In this document: piece by piece, positions 48,776 to 59,764 of the stretch
How positions within the stretch are numbered: the stretch's first letter is position 1
Layout: every line of letters begins with the position of its first letter
DNA from: Acanthornis magna
Lineage: Eukaryota; Chordata; Aves; Passeriformes; Acanthizidae
DNA: 64,000 nt
Direction: 5' to 3'
NCBI GenBank assembly: GCA_036785705.1
Contig: JAWUZG010000983.1
Location: forward strand, 25,503 to 89,502
Notes under the pieces: generated by a model
What the model was told of the DNA's origin: nothing
Database searches by the model: none
What the model saw: only the letters and a program-made list of their open reading frames with translations
Made by a program: the position numbers and the translations under genes

Positions 48776-51117
48776 GGGCTGAGCAATCCACAGCTGAAGA
48801 CATTTTCCTCTTGTGGGAACATTTCCACAATGTCAATTCTGTTCCATGTTCAGACTCTGCCTCTTCCCCCAAAGCAGCCGAGCTTGGGCATTTGCACAAT
48901 TCCTTTTCAAACCTTTCTGCTCGTGGCAGGATGAAATTTTCCACGTGGCCAGCAGAGGTTGAAGTGCCCTCTGATCATCCCCACTGCCTGGAAACCGTTT
49001 GATTGCCTTGATTTGTAGGACTGAAATAATGGTTACCTGTCAGAATTGTTCCCTGGAGTGTTTACAGGTTTGAACAACCCTTCTCCCCACCCTTTATTGA
49101 ATAGAAATTATTGCAGAGCTAAAGGACTTTATTCTCCAGACGTGTTTGGCCTCGTTCAAGTTGAGCCTCCTGATGATTTTCATGCCTCTTGAAGACCAAA
49201 GAGGGGGAAACAAGAACAGATGAAAGGAGCTGCAATTTTTCCTTTCTTAATACCCCCAAAAGAAATTCAAAGCGAATGCCCAACCCAGGTTCTTGTCGCT
49301 GTTTGGATTTTAGAACATCTTGAGCTGTTTGGACGAAAAGGTGTCCTGGCTCTGCAGTGCCCTTGGATGAGAACAAAAGCAGCTGAAATATTTGTGGATT
49401 TATGCACATTTGAAGTGTTTTCTGCTCCATCGATTGTCTCCTTCCACTAGGTGGGGCTTTCTTCATTGATGACTCCAACCATTGCTTTGCCTTCAAATTC
49501 CTTTCCCCACGTGAGTGTGGCTGTGCCTCAAGGAGCAAAGCCCTGAAACATTTGGGATTTTTTTTTTTCCCTTTCCACCTCACCTGTGGAAGTGCACTTT
49601 GGAATTCTGGTGGTTCTCAGAGGCGCTGAGCAAAGCTGGTGATGTGGAGGCACCAGAATCCACCAAGTGGAGCGTGGTGGCCACTGGGAACCAGCGGGAT
49701 CAATTGGCATTTCAACCTTTTCTTTCTTAATGATTTTAAATTTAATTTAATTTTTTCATTTATTTGGTTTTTAGCGCCACGCAGAGCTGTGGCACAGTTT
49801 AGCGACTCAAGTCCAGCTTTTGGGTTCTGCTCTGGTCCTTGCCACGTTTTCAAAAGACTTCCATTGCCAGATTTTTAAAAGCTAAAGGCAACATTTGTCC
49901 TGGTCCTTCCGATAACCCCGAGCACGAATCTGCCCTGCCGAGGAGGGGGGGCTGCCACAGGAGGTGACAAGAGCAGGAAATGCCCCCATTTCTGTGCACC
50001 CAAAGATAAAATGAACATTCAGGTAGCAAAAAAATAGTAATTTTTTATGGATTTACCTTAACGAGGACAAGGTGGAGCTGCTCCAGCACCTGCTGTGGTT
50101 TCCTCCAGGTTTTCTTCTCCTCTGCCCATTCCTCAGAACATTTTCTTTCCCGTGGATCGTCCACGTCCACAGAGAGACATTTTTGGGCCAAAACATGAGA
50201 CCCCAGAGCCTCTTCCAAGCCCAGCAGATCTTCACTGCTCCCCTTGTCTCAGAGCTGTATTCCAGGATTTCCAAGGGAATTCTCATCCAGGTTCCTTGAA
50301 GTCCTACCCTGAAAGCAACAGATTTGAGCATCCTTAGGACTCAATGTTCAAACGATTTCTGATTCAAATATGGTAAAATTGATCAATGAAACCTGGCTTT
50401 TTTCCTCCCATCTTTTTTATTTCCCTCGTATGCAAAGGCACGTCCTCCTTTATTTGAGACCATCTCATATTGAAATTTTTTTGGAGTTAATGCATTGTTT
50501 TAATGTGTTCCAGTCTGCTCTCCTGCATTTAAATCATCCTTGTGTTTGCAGTCAAGCAGGAGGACAAAAATAACTGTGGGCTCATCGTGAATCAGTGGAA
50601 TTTTCCTGCATTTCTCCCCTGGTGACTCCTAGAGAGCACAAATGCTTTTTGCATTTCTGTTTGCAAGAATGAGGTGGTTTCCCTGCTGCATTCCTGTATT
50701 TTTCCCTGTCTTTGTCTCGCTGGGATTTGGGGTTGTTTACGGCACAAACAGCAGTGTTTGGGGTCACAGATCACTGCCTGCCATGGAGGTTTGTGGCTTT
50801 CGAGAGCGCCGTGGCCTCCTGAGCTCAGCCAAATGTGTCCATTGCAGGGGAAGGGGTTCAGTTCTCCTCGGGGATTTCATTGTCCATTGTGTTGCTCATT
50901 GTTTTTCCAGCCCTTCTTTCTTTCCTGAAGAAATCCAATTTTTTTTATTTTTTTTTTTAAACGCCGGTTCTTTTTCCCTTCTCTCATTTTATTTTTTTTT
51001 TTTTTTTTGTGTGCGTATGGCAGAGGGAAGCAATCCTGGCTCGCTCACGTTGGAGAGAGGTGGTTGTTTTTCAAACCCCACGTCGTTCCCAGTGCCTGCA
51101 GTTCTGTGAGCTCTGAT

Positions 51118-51262
51118 AAAATACCTTTCCTGCGAGGAGTCATAAAGATCTGCTGGAACAGCTCATCCTCCCTTCCCCCCCTTCTCCTTGGCTTATCAAC
51201 AGTGCGTCAGTGGAAATTTCCACCCTTTGCTAATGGCAGAGAAAGCACGAAGTTGCAAAGCA
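51118..51262. promoter_or_regulatory. Candidate enhancer in MRPS6 intron 2 with a second TGGAAATTTCCA palindrome
   Basis: An apparently non-repetitive stretch between repeat-rich sequences holds TGGAAATTTCCA at 51211-51222, which fits the TonE consensus on both strands. Directly beside it is TGCGTCA (51203-51209), an AP-1/CRE-like heptamer. GATA-type motifs tgataa and cttatca are nearby. The 16 bases at 51208-51223 are identical to 11163-11178 in the promoter. The enhancer role is inference. Confidence 0.35.
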
Positions 51263-52419
51263 GCCTTCGGAGGGGAGGAAAAAAAAAAAAACCAACAAAA
51301 AACAAGCCTCTCGCCGTTTTAGGAACACAATGAGAAGCAGCAGATGAGAGGCAGGCAGAGATGGAATGAAGTGTGGAGGGAAGGGCGGCGGTGGCAGTGG
51401 GATCAGATGGCAGTGGGATCAGCGGAGGGAAGGGGGCAGGAATCGCCAGCTGGAATTGCTGCCCCCATCCTCCTCGCTGCTAGGTGAGAGGCTTTGGAAG
51501 GTTCTTTCCCGAGGAGGAGAGCTCCAGTGGCATCTGCTAAATTCACCAGTGGCTTTTGATGGCTTTAGCAGAGAATCCCACGCTCCCGGCTCCGAGGGGG
51601 AGCATCCTTGGGATAACAGATTGGCCAGGCTGGACGTGGTGCCTGTCCCTGAGCTCCTGGAGCCAATCAGCCCCTGGGCAGAGCTTTCCAAAAGCTTTTC
51701 CAAAAGCCAGGTGTTGTTCCTGGGGATTTGCGAGGAGGACCGAGCCCAGCAGAGCCCCTCCAGACCCTCGGGACGAGGGATTCCCATTCCCTGGAGCGCG
51801 GGGCTGGCACTGCTCCCTTGGACCCAGGGACACCCAGGGACACCCAGGCACCTCTCCTGTGGGACTCTGCCTCTCCAGGGAGGGAGGTTTGCCATCCCAC
51901 CTGTCCCATAAAGAATTCTGGATTTTCTGGAAAGGGTCTGGGGATGAATCAGAGCTGTTGTGTGGATGCTGCTGTGAGATCAGAGTGGTGGCTGAGGAGC
52001 ACTGTTGTTCCTGTGTTTTCCAGGGGTGGATTCTGCAATCCAGCAGTGCTGCCTGAGTCATCCCTGGCCCCGTGGGGCTCTTGGGGTGCAATATTTGGGA
52101 TGTGAAATGAACCCAGTGAGGCTTGAAGGACACGAGCAGGGCTTGTTCACAGCCCCACCTCCTGTGTTTCCTGTTCCCATTCCCAGTTCCCTTCTGCCCT
52201 TGGGGACTTTCCCTCCAGGATCACCTTTGTGAACATGGGCTGGGATGCTCCTGCTGTAGTTCACTTGGGAAGAATCTAAACTTCCTGCAGATCAAAGCCC
52301 TCTCTGTTAGGGCAGTTTTGAAATGGACCTGGCCTGTTTGATCCTGTGGGGACAAAGTGCCTTCATTTAAGGGACATCACCTTGGGGTTGTGTGGTGCTC
52401 CATGGGGACGTGGGCTTAG

Positions 52420-52515
52420 AGAATCACAGGATCCTGGAATGGTTTGGGTTGGAAGGAACCTTAGAGCTCATCCAGTGCCACCCCTGCCATGGCAGGGACA
52501 CCTCCCACTGTCCCT
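52420..52515 (-). mobile_element. CR1 3' end, head-to-head with the next copy
   Basis: Reversed tail gaatcacaggatcctggaat, then the ctgccatggcagggacacct block, stopping at tgtccctgggtggagcc, where the opposite copy begins. Confidence 0.9.
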
Positions 52516-52835
52516 GGGTGGAGCCACAGGAACCATGGAGAGGGACTGGGGACAAGGGCTGGAGGGACAGGAGCCAGGGAATGGTTGCCAGTGGCAGAGG
52601 GCAGGGCTGGATGGGATGTTGGGAATGAGGAATTGTTCCCTGGGAGGGTGGGCAGGCCCTGGCCCAGGGTGGCCAGAGCAGCTGTGGCTGCCCCTGGATC
52701 CCTGGCAGTGTCCAAGGCCAGGCTGGACATTGGGGTTGGAGCAGCCTGGGACAGTGGGAGGTGTCCCTGCCATGGCAGGGGTGGCACTGCATGGGCTTTG
52801 AGGTCCCTCCAATCCCAAACCATGCTGGGACTCTG
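52516..52835 (+). mobile_element. CR1 LINE fragment, inverted partner
   Basis: Forward copy from accatggagagggactgggg to tcccaaaccatgctgggact. Its last 75-80 bp are complementary to 52437-52515, so the pair can fold into a long hairpin. Confidence 0.92.
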
Positions 52836-53254
52836 GTTTTTGGCATTCTGTAGGATTGGCTGCTGGGTCACTCCTTACTTGGAGGAGCAGTAGAAATGAT
52901 CTTGGAAATGAATTTCAGTTTCATCTCACGTGAACAGACAGGACCTGAACGTGCCCATCTGAGGTGGCTTTGGTGCACAGTGTGTGTTCGTCCCCTGGCT
53001 GGGGCAGGGCAGCAAGTGCAGGACATCCCTTTGTCCCTCAGGTGTGCTGGAGTTGGAAAAGCCTCCTGGAAAGCTCCAGCTGAGCTCCTGAAGGAGGTGC
53101 AGTTCTTCAGCAAAGGAATTTATTGCAGAAATCACTTTGCTTGTTGAGGTGTCGGGGGAGCCACGTTCTGCTTCCTGCAGGGTGAGGGTGGCAGGAGAGC
53201 TGTGGGGACACCGAGGGCTCCCCTGGGGACCTGAGCCCTGGGACAGGGACAGGG

Positions 53255-53508
53255 ACAGAGCCAGGGATGGCTGGAGCTGGGCCAGGGCAGCTCAGGCTGC
53301 AGATCAGGGAAAGGTTCTTCCCCCAGAGGGTGCTGGGCACTGCCCAGGCTCCCCAGGGAATGGGCACGGCCCCGAGGCTGCCAGAGCTCCAGGAGCCTTT
53401 GGACAGCGCTGCCAGGGATGCCCAGGCTGGCATTGTTGGGGGTCTGGGCAGGGCAGGGTGGGACTGGATGATCCTGTGGGTTTATTCCACTCAGGACATT
53501 CCATGGTT
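53255..53508 (+). mobile_element. CR1 LINE fragment
   Basis: Forward: ggaaaggttcttcccccaga ... gccagggatgcccaggctgg ... gactggatgatcctgtgggt ... cattccatggttc. Confidence 0.87.
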
Positions 53509-53867
53509 CAGTCCCACCAAGGTCAGCACTGCTGGATGCTCTTCAGCCCCAAGAGATAAAAGATTTAAGCCATGTTCACATCCAAGACGTGCCTGGTTTG
53601 GGATAAATCCATCTCTTTGCTTTTTTATTTGGTTTTATTTTTCGCATTTCCATTCAACTCCAAGGCAGAGCTTTGCAGGAAGGAATCTCTGTGTGTGTGA
53701 ATGAGCTGGAGATGTTTCCCACTGGCATCTGCTCCCCTAAAAACACGTCAGGAATTGGAGGGAGGAGCTGCTCCTGCCATCCTACCTTGTCTTAAAAAGC
53801 GTCCAAGCCAAGATGTGGGAATGGATGGAAGAGGAACAAGCGAAGTCTGGAGCCTCCTTGGATCAGC

Positions 53868-54002
53868 AGTGCTGGACAGAGCTCCAGGAGAGCTGGACAG
53901 CATTCCCAGGGACAGGCTGGGATTTTTGGGGGTCTGTGCAGGGCCTGGAGCTGCACTGGATGATCCTGTGGATCCCTTCCAGCTCAGGGTATTCCATGAC
54001 TC
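53868..54002 (+). mobile_element. CR1 LINE fragment
   Basis: Forward, same type as 53255: gacagcattcccagggacag ... ctggatgatcctgtggatcc ... gggtattccatgactcc. Confidence 0.85.
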
Positions 54003-54740
54003 CAACAGAATTCACCTTTACATAGTTGAAATCAAACTAATACTGAGCTTTTTTTTTTTTCCCCCCAAACAATTCTGGTAGCAAAATGCAAGAAAAAACT
54101 TAGAAACCCTCATTTAAAAAACCCCACAGGAGCAGAAAAAATGCAGGAATTCTCATTGAAGAGATCCCTCCATGATGCCAGTGATTTTTGTATTTTCTTT
54201 TTATACCCTTTTTATATATTTTTATACTCTTTCCCTTCCCTGTTACCCTCTACACACACTCCTTGTACCCTGCAGAAACACTCCTTGTACTTTAGCCCTA
54301 CAAGTTCACAACCCTTGTAGTTTGATATTTAGCTTCGTTTGGGGTCCTGCAAAGTGAAGAAAACCAAACATTCATATTCTCTCAGAACTAGAGGCTCCAA
54401 CCTGTTCTCTCTTGGAACATGTTTTTGTAAACTCGGCTGTAGTCTCAATTGGGGGGGGTTCATTAGAACTGGGAGCAATTATTCATTTATTAAGTTTCTT
54501 ATTGGAGGATTTTGAGTAGATATGCTAATTTTGTGAAGTCCATAAAAATCCGGTACACGTTGTATGGGGGGTCCCAACTCGTTGTTCACTCCTTGGTGTG
54601 TTTTCCACCTTGGATGGGTCTGGGCACCTAGGATCCTATTAAACCGAGGTAAATTCCCTTTTCCCTGTGCTACTGTGTCTGCTTCATATTTTTACCAGCC
54701 TGTTGAAGGCATCACATTGTCTTGCAGCCGTCCCAGCCCA

Positions 54741-54932
54741 GGAGTTTGGGTTTATTGTGTGTTTTTCTCTTCGCAGATATTTCCTGATCGATCTGGAGGC
54801 TCCTCCTTCCCTCGTGTCCCCCATGATGGACCACCTGGAGTTTGGGTTTATTGTGTGTTTTTCTCTTCGCAGGTATTTCCTGATCGATCTGGAGGCTCCT
54901 CCTTCCCTCGTGTCCCCCATGATGGACCACCT
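54741..54932 (+). repeat. 96-bp tandem duplication covering the MRPS6 exon 3 acceptor
   Basis: Two units, 54741-54836 and 54837-54932, each hold a T-rich tract, the acceptor ...cttcgcag and the first 60 bases of exon 3. They differ at one base, the first exon base (a against g). The unit is a multiple of three and open in the exon frame. Confidence 0.95.
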
Positions 54933-55053
54933 GGGCCGGGACATCGATGTCATCAGAAGAGCTTTCATCAAACACCCCCCGGCCAAGGCCGAGGAGTGCA
55001 GGGGTGTCATCCCAGCCAGCCCTGAAGTGAAACTCACTGCCAGGAGAAACTGA
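54873..55053 (+). CDS. MRPS6: MRPS6 coding exon 3 (C-terminus), canonical acceptor
   Basis: The exon completes the split glycine codon and encodes YFLIDLEAP, then GRDIDVIRRAFIKHP, and ends VKLTARRN with a TGA stop at 55051-55053. With exons 1 and 2 the product is 121 residues, close to the 125 of human MRPS6. The acceptor AG is at 54871-54872 after a T-rich tract. An almost identical acceptor and exon start lies exactly 96 bp upstream, so splicing there would insert 32 residues in frame. I chose the downstream acceptor because it gives the family's normal length and sequence. The 3' UTR starts inside a triplicated 130-bp unit. Confidence 0.93.
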
Positions 55054-55440
55054 GAATCCCAAATATTTGAAATCTCTTTTAACCCACTTTTTATTGCTGC
55101 TCTGGAAAAGAATTGTGATAACTCCTGTCCGTCAAAAAAAAAAAAAATCCACTTTTGGCCATGGGATGTGTGTGGTCTACTGAAAATTCCCAATGTTTGA
55201 AACCTCTTTTAACCCATTTTTTATTGCTGCTCTGGAAAAGAATTGTGATAACTCCTGTCCATCAAAAAAAAAAAAAAATCCACTTTTGGCCATGGGATGT
55301 GTGTGGTCTACTGAAAATTCCCAATGTTTGAAACCTCTTTTAACCCATTTTTTATTGCTGCTCTGGAAAAGAATTGTGATAACTCCTGTCCATCAAAAAA
55401 AAAAAAAAATCCACTTTTGGCCATGGGATGTGTGTGGTCT
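55049..55440 (+). repeat. Tandem triplication (about 130 bp) starting at the MRPS6 stop codon
   Basis: Three units, 55049-55178, 55179-55309 and 55310-55440, share a sequence running from actga through ttttattgctgctctgg, an internal A run of 13-15 and ccacttttggccatggga. Units 2 and 3 are nearly identical; unit 1, which holds the stop codon, is slightly diverged. The A-run length varies between units. Confidence 0.95.
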
Positions 55441-55790
55441 ATCACAGTATCTCCATTATTGTAACCACTGAGGCTTCTTTTTGTTGAAAATAATGGGGAG
55501 AGTTTTAATCTGGGTGCTTATCTTGCTATTTGACAACTCTGCAAATTGATTTGCTTTTCTCTCCGAGCATTACATTGATTAATGAAGATTTCTCCGGCAG
55601 CAGGATGCTATAAATAGCATCTTTTCCAGAGATTACTCCGGAATATGGATATTTACAGAAGAGATTAAGAAGTCTGCAGTGTAAATATAGAAATATAGGA
55701 TGTGATTTGCTGGGGGCTTCTTTTAGGGGGGGCAAAAGGCAATAAAAGTGTGGTTAAAAATAAAACCTGACTTTTTTTTTTTTTTTTTTC
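55054..55790 (+). other. MRPS6: MRPS6 3' UTR, repeat-rich start, two poly(A) signals
   Basis: After the TGA the UTR runs through a 130-bp tandem triplication to 55440, then a non-repetitive AT-rich stretch. AATAAA occurs at 55741-55746 and 55759-55764. A long T-rich tract follows at about 55772-55790, which could serve as a downstream element. The end is inferred. Confidence 0.5.
55741..55764 (+). terminator. MRPS6: Paired AATAAA signals, likely MRPS6 poly(A) site
   Basis: Two AATAAA hexamers 12 bp apart, followed by a T-rich tract, are the first canonical signals after the MRPS6 stop codon. Confidence 0.55.
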
Positions 55791-57247
55791 AAGTATGAGA
55801 AAAAACAACTTTCACTGCGACAGTCACCTCATGGTCTTGTGAGGTAAATAATGTTCAAAGCCCAGGTAAAAAATCCTCTTCAGGGGAGGCCACGAACTTC
55901 CAGGTGGGAATTAGAGATCCCCGAGCTTTTGTAGGAGCAGGGAATAAAAAATGCTTTGTTTTGCCATCAAGGGGACATTTCAAACTGGGAAAAACATCAG
56001 GACAGAAGTTTTCATGTGTCTTTTTTGTCTTTCTTTTGCTCAAAGTAGGAGGAAAATCAGTGATATTGTTGTTATATATAAAAGCCTCCTCATCTGATGG
56101 AAATCCATTAGTTGGATCATTCCTGAGGGGGATTGTGCTCCTTTTTTTCTTTGGATGTGGAATTTTGGGGAGGAAAGAAACCATTTCTTTTGAATATCTT
56201 ATTTGGGTTTTTTTTTTTAAATGCATCAGAAAAAAAGAGTAACTTCTTTCTTGACGTCTTTCTTTAAGAGATATGAATGTCTGGATTTGTGGGATTTGTT
56301 GGGGATTTTTTCACGTTTCTTAGTTTTTTTAAAATTTAAATTTGATTTTCTTTTTTCCTTGAAGTCTTTTTTTCCTGGAAAAATCATTGTAAGAACAGAG
56401 AGAATGCACTGCACACTCCCTGGAGGTGAATCTGTGTCAGAGGTGCTTTTATTGCTGCAGTTGCTCTCTGTTTGGGACAGAGCTTTCCTTATCCAGGATT
56501 TTTCCTGGTGGGACAGACCTTCCTTGTGCCCCCCTTGGGCTCCCCGAGCTGCCCCTGCTGAGAATTCCCATTCCTGGAGCAGGAAGAGCCAACTGCAGGA
56601 ACGTGTTTTACTCAAAGCTTTCTCCAAAGGCTTTCCTAAACCCAGCTCTTCATATCCCATCAGCTTATTATGGGATATGTGTGTGAATTATTTGGTGTGA
56701 ATTAGGACCATTCATGTCCCTCTTTCCCATTTTTCCTTTTTCCCAAGTTTGGGGATGTCAGGAGCCCAACAGCCCCAGCACTGGAGCTGTCTGAACAGCA
56801 GGGTTTATTTAGAAATAAATAAAATTTTTAATTAATTAAATATTAATCATTAATCAATGAAATAATGAAATTCCCTCTCCATGGCTGGCTCTTAACTACA
56901 GGTGCTGTTTTTCTCATAATTGATTGTTTCTAATATGAGCATTTTAAAGTTTTTGTTGGTTTGAGAGGAGGGGGAGCGGGGGTTGCAGTTTGGTGAGGTT
57001 GGATATTTTGGGAAGTGAATAACAGCAAACATGGGAATGGAGGCGAGGGCACCAAACTGGAGCAGTCCTGGGCCTGAGCAAACACTCGTGGCAGGGAAAA
57101 AAAGGAATATTTGTGCCCTGAGGGATCATAAATCCCCAGGGAGGAAGGGAAACCTTGGGATGTCCCCCAGCCTTTCTGATTGTCCACAGCCTGCTTGTGC
57201 CATGGGCTCCCAGAGGCTCTGCATCTCCAAGAGTCAAAATTCAGGAC

Positions 57248-58145
57248 ACTGGAGATCAGATGAGTCTGTGCACCAAACCATGCCCAAAATGTCCCTCTGG
57301 AGATCCAGAGGAGTCTGTGCACCAAACCATGCCCAAAATGTCCCTCTGGAGATCCAGAGGAGTCCATGCAGCCAAACCATGCCCAAAATGTCCCTCTGGA
57401 GATCCAGAGGAGTCTGTGCACCAAACCATGCCCAAAATGTGCCATTGGAGATCCAGAGGAGTCTGTGCACCAAACCATGCCCAAAATGTCCCTCTGGAGA
57501 TCCAGAGGAGTCCATGCAGCCAAACCATGGCCCAAAATGTGCCATTGGAGATCCAGAGGAGTCTGTGCACCAAACCATGCCCAAAATGTGCCACTGGAGA
57601 TCCAGAGGAGTCGGTGCACCAAACCATGCCCAAAATGTGCCACTGGAGATCCAGAGGAGTCCGTGCACCAAACCATGGCCCAAAATGTGCCATTGGAGAG
57701 ATCCAGAGGAGTCTGTGCACCAAACCATGCCCAAAATGTCCCTCTGGAGATCCAGAGGAGTCTGTGCACCAAACCATGGCCCAAAATGTGCCATTGGAGA
57801 TCCAGAGGAGTCTGTGCACCAAACCATGGCCCAAAATGTGCCATTGGAGATCCAGAGGAGTCCATGCAGCCAAACCATGCCCAAAATGTGCCACTGGAGA
57901 TCCAGAGGAGTCTGTGCACCAAACCATGGCCCAAAATGTGCCATTGGAGATCCAGAGGAGTCCGTGCACCAAACCATGGCCCAAAATGTGCCATTGGAGA
58001 TCCAGAGGAGTCTGTGCACCAAACCATGGCCCAAAATGTGCCATTGGAGATCCAGAGGAGTCCGTGCAGCCAAACCATGCCCTAAATGTCCATTGGAGAT
58101 CCAGAGGAGTCTGTGCAGCCAAACCATGCCCAAAATGTGCCATTC
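57248..58145. repeat. 49-51-bp minisatellite, about 18 units
   Basis: The unit joins ctggagatccagaggagtc, tgtgcaccaaaccatgccc and aaaatgtcc or aaaatgtgccattgg. Alternative motifs (gcacc or gcagcc, cctct or cattg, gccc or ggccc) are shuffled among units. Units with ctctggagatccagag carry a 7-bp dyad. Confidence 0.97.
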
Positions 58146-58944
58146 CGTGGGCATTCCCAAAGGCCTGAGCAGTTGGAATGCCAGGACTGAGTTTTGTTTC
58201 CCAAAGAATCCGACGGGGAAGCTCCTCAGCCCTTCCTCAGGTGATGTTTCTGAGGGTTTAAAATGAGTTTTCTGCTCCTAAATCCTCATTTGTGGATTGT
58301 GGGGAAGGGTTAAAACAACAACTGGCGGCTCTGGCTTGGAACTGGGGAAGGTTTTGGGAATGTCCTCAATCCCTCCTTTTCCCTGATCTTTTCCATGGCT
58401 GAATGTTGCACTCCAAAGGTTTCTCCATCAGACTAAGGGCACTGCACCATCAGTAATTCCACTGCCCTTATCCCAGGAGGTTTGTGCACGCAGGGATTTG
58501 CTGCCTGAATCCAAACTGCACCCAAATCCCCTTTGGTGGTGGTGTGAGCGTAAAGAATTTCAGGATCTTCTGTTTTGGAGTCACTGTGGGAATCCTCTCC
58601 TGCCCGGGAGGAGCAGGGATCCCACAGGCACCCAGGGATGTGCTGCCTGGGCATTTTGCCATTCCATTTTGCCACTTTTGCCATTCCAAACCCTTCCAGG
58701 GAGGGTTTGGAATGGCAGAAGCCAGCCTGGCTCATGGCTCCTGAGCTTTGATCCCTGGAACTCATCCCTGGCCTGTGGGATCAGCTCTGCTCGCTGAGCT
58801 GTGCCTAAGGAAGGAAGGCTTTGGAATAGAAACCAGGGCTGTTGGAGTCAGGAATTTCTCTGAAGATGTGACTGTGTTGTTTTTGCTCAGAGAGTCTCCC
58901 AGGATCTGTCCAGCACTGCCAGGAGCTCCAGCAGAAATGTTAAT

Positions 58945-59275
58945 CATGGAATCATGGAATCACAGAATGGTTTGGGTGGGGAGGGATTTTAAGGATCATC
59001 CCATTCCATGGGCAGGGACACCTCCCACTGTCCCAGGCTGCTCCAACCCCAATGTCCAGCCTGGCCTTGGACACTGCCAGGGATCCAGGGGCAGCCACAG
59101 CTTCTCTGGCCACCCTGGGCCAGGGCCTGCCCACCCTCCCAGGGAACAATTCCTCATTCCCAAGATCCATCTAAACCTCCTCCCTGTCAGTGTAAATCCA
59201 TTCCCTGATAAAAGGTCCCTCTCCACCTTCCAGGCTCCTTTCAGCTTCTGGAAAGCTGCAATTATAAGATAAAGC
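58945..59275 (-). mobile_element. CR1 LINE fragment
   Basis: Reversed, with a two-copy tail (atggaatcatggaatcacag) and onward through tccctctccaccttccaggc and cttctggaaagctgcaatta, the canonical CR1 order. Confidence 0.93.
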
Positions 59276-59764
59276 CCACAAATATTTTCCCCTCATGGCC
59301 TGTAAGCACGGGTTTAAAAACCATCAGCATCGTTTGGAATCAGAGGGGTTTTAATTGGCCTTGGAGGTTTTATGATTCACTTCTCCCCACCTTTGGTGCT
59401 GGCAGGGTTTTCCTGTGACATCCCACTGAGGAGCCCTTGGAAAAACACCAACTCCAGCAAACGAGCTGCTCGATAAAGAGGGGGATTTTGGCACTGGCAG
59501 ATCCACTCCTGAGGTATCCCGGCTTGTTTTCCTCAAGGGATGGCTGCTGTGAACCGGGAGGGGTTTAATCCCTGCCGGGATTGGGCTGTGCTTGGGCTGC
59601 CAAGTCAGGCGTGTGGGGAGGGTGCTGCTGGCACGGAGGGAATCTGGCTCAGGAAAATCCCGAGGGGAGTTTAGTGGGATGGTGAGATTCCGCTGAATCG
59701 GGAAGAGGCCCCTGGCTGAGTTTTGTGGGAAAGGAGGAGTTGTGGATGCCCAGGGGAGATGTGG

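Larger units (their letters stand above)
41441..54872 (+). other. MRPS6 intron 2
   Basis: Donor gtacgt at 41441, canonical acceptor AG at 54871-54872. It is very rich in CR1 and tandem repeats, listed separately. A (TTTTG)n-like tract lies at about 45748-45865, a CR1-free GC-rich patch at 42300-42780 and T-rich runs at about 50940-51010. No further exon is recognised. Confidence 0.75.

Noticed and set aside
56930..58266. Long frames (up to 411 codons) on both strands with a WRSRGVCAPN-like repeat
   Set aside because: Produced by the 50-bp minisatellite, which has no stops in most frames. No promoter, conserved protein or splice structure.
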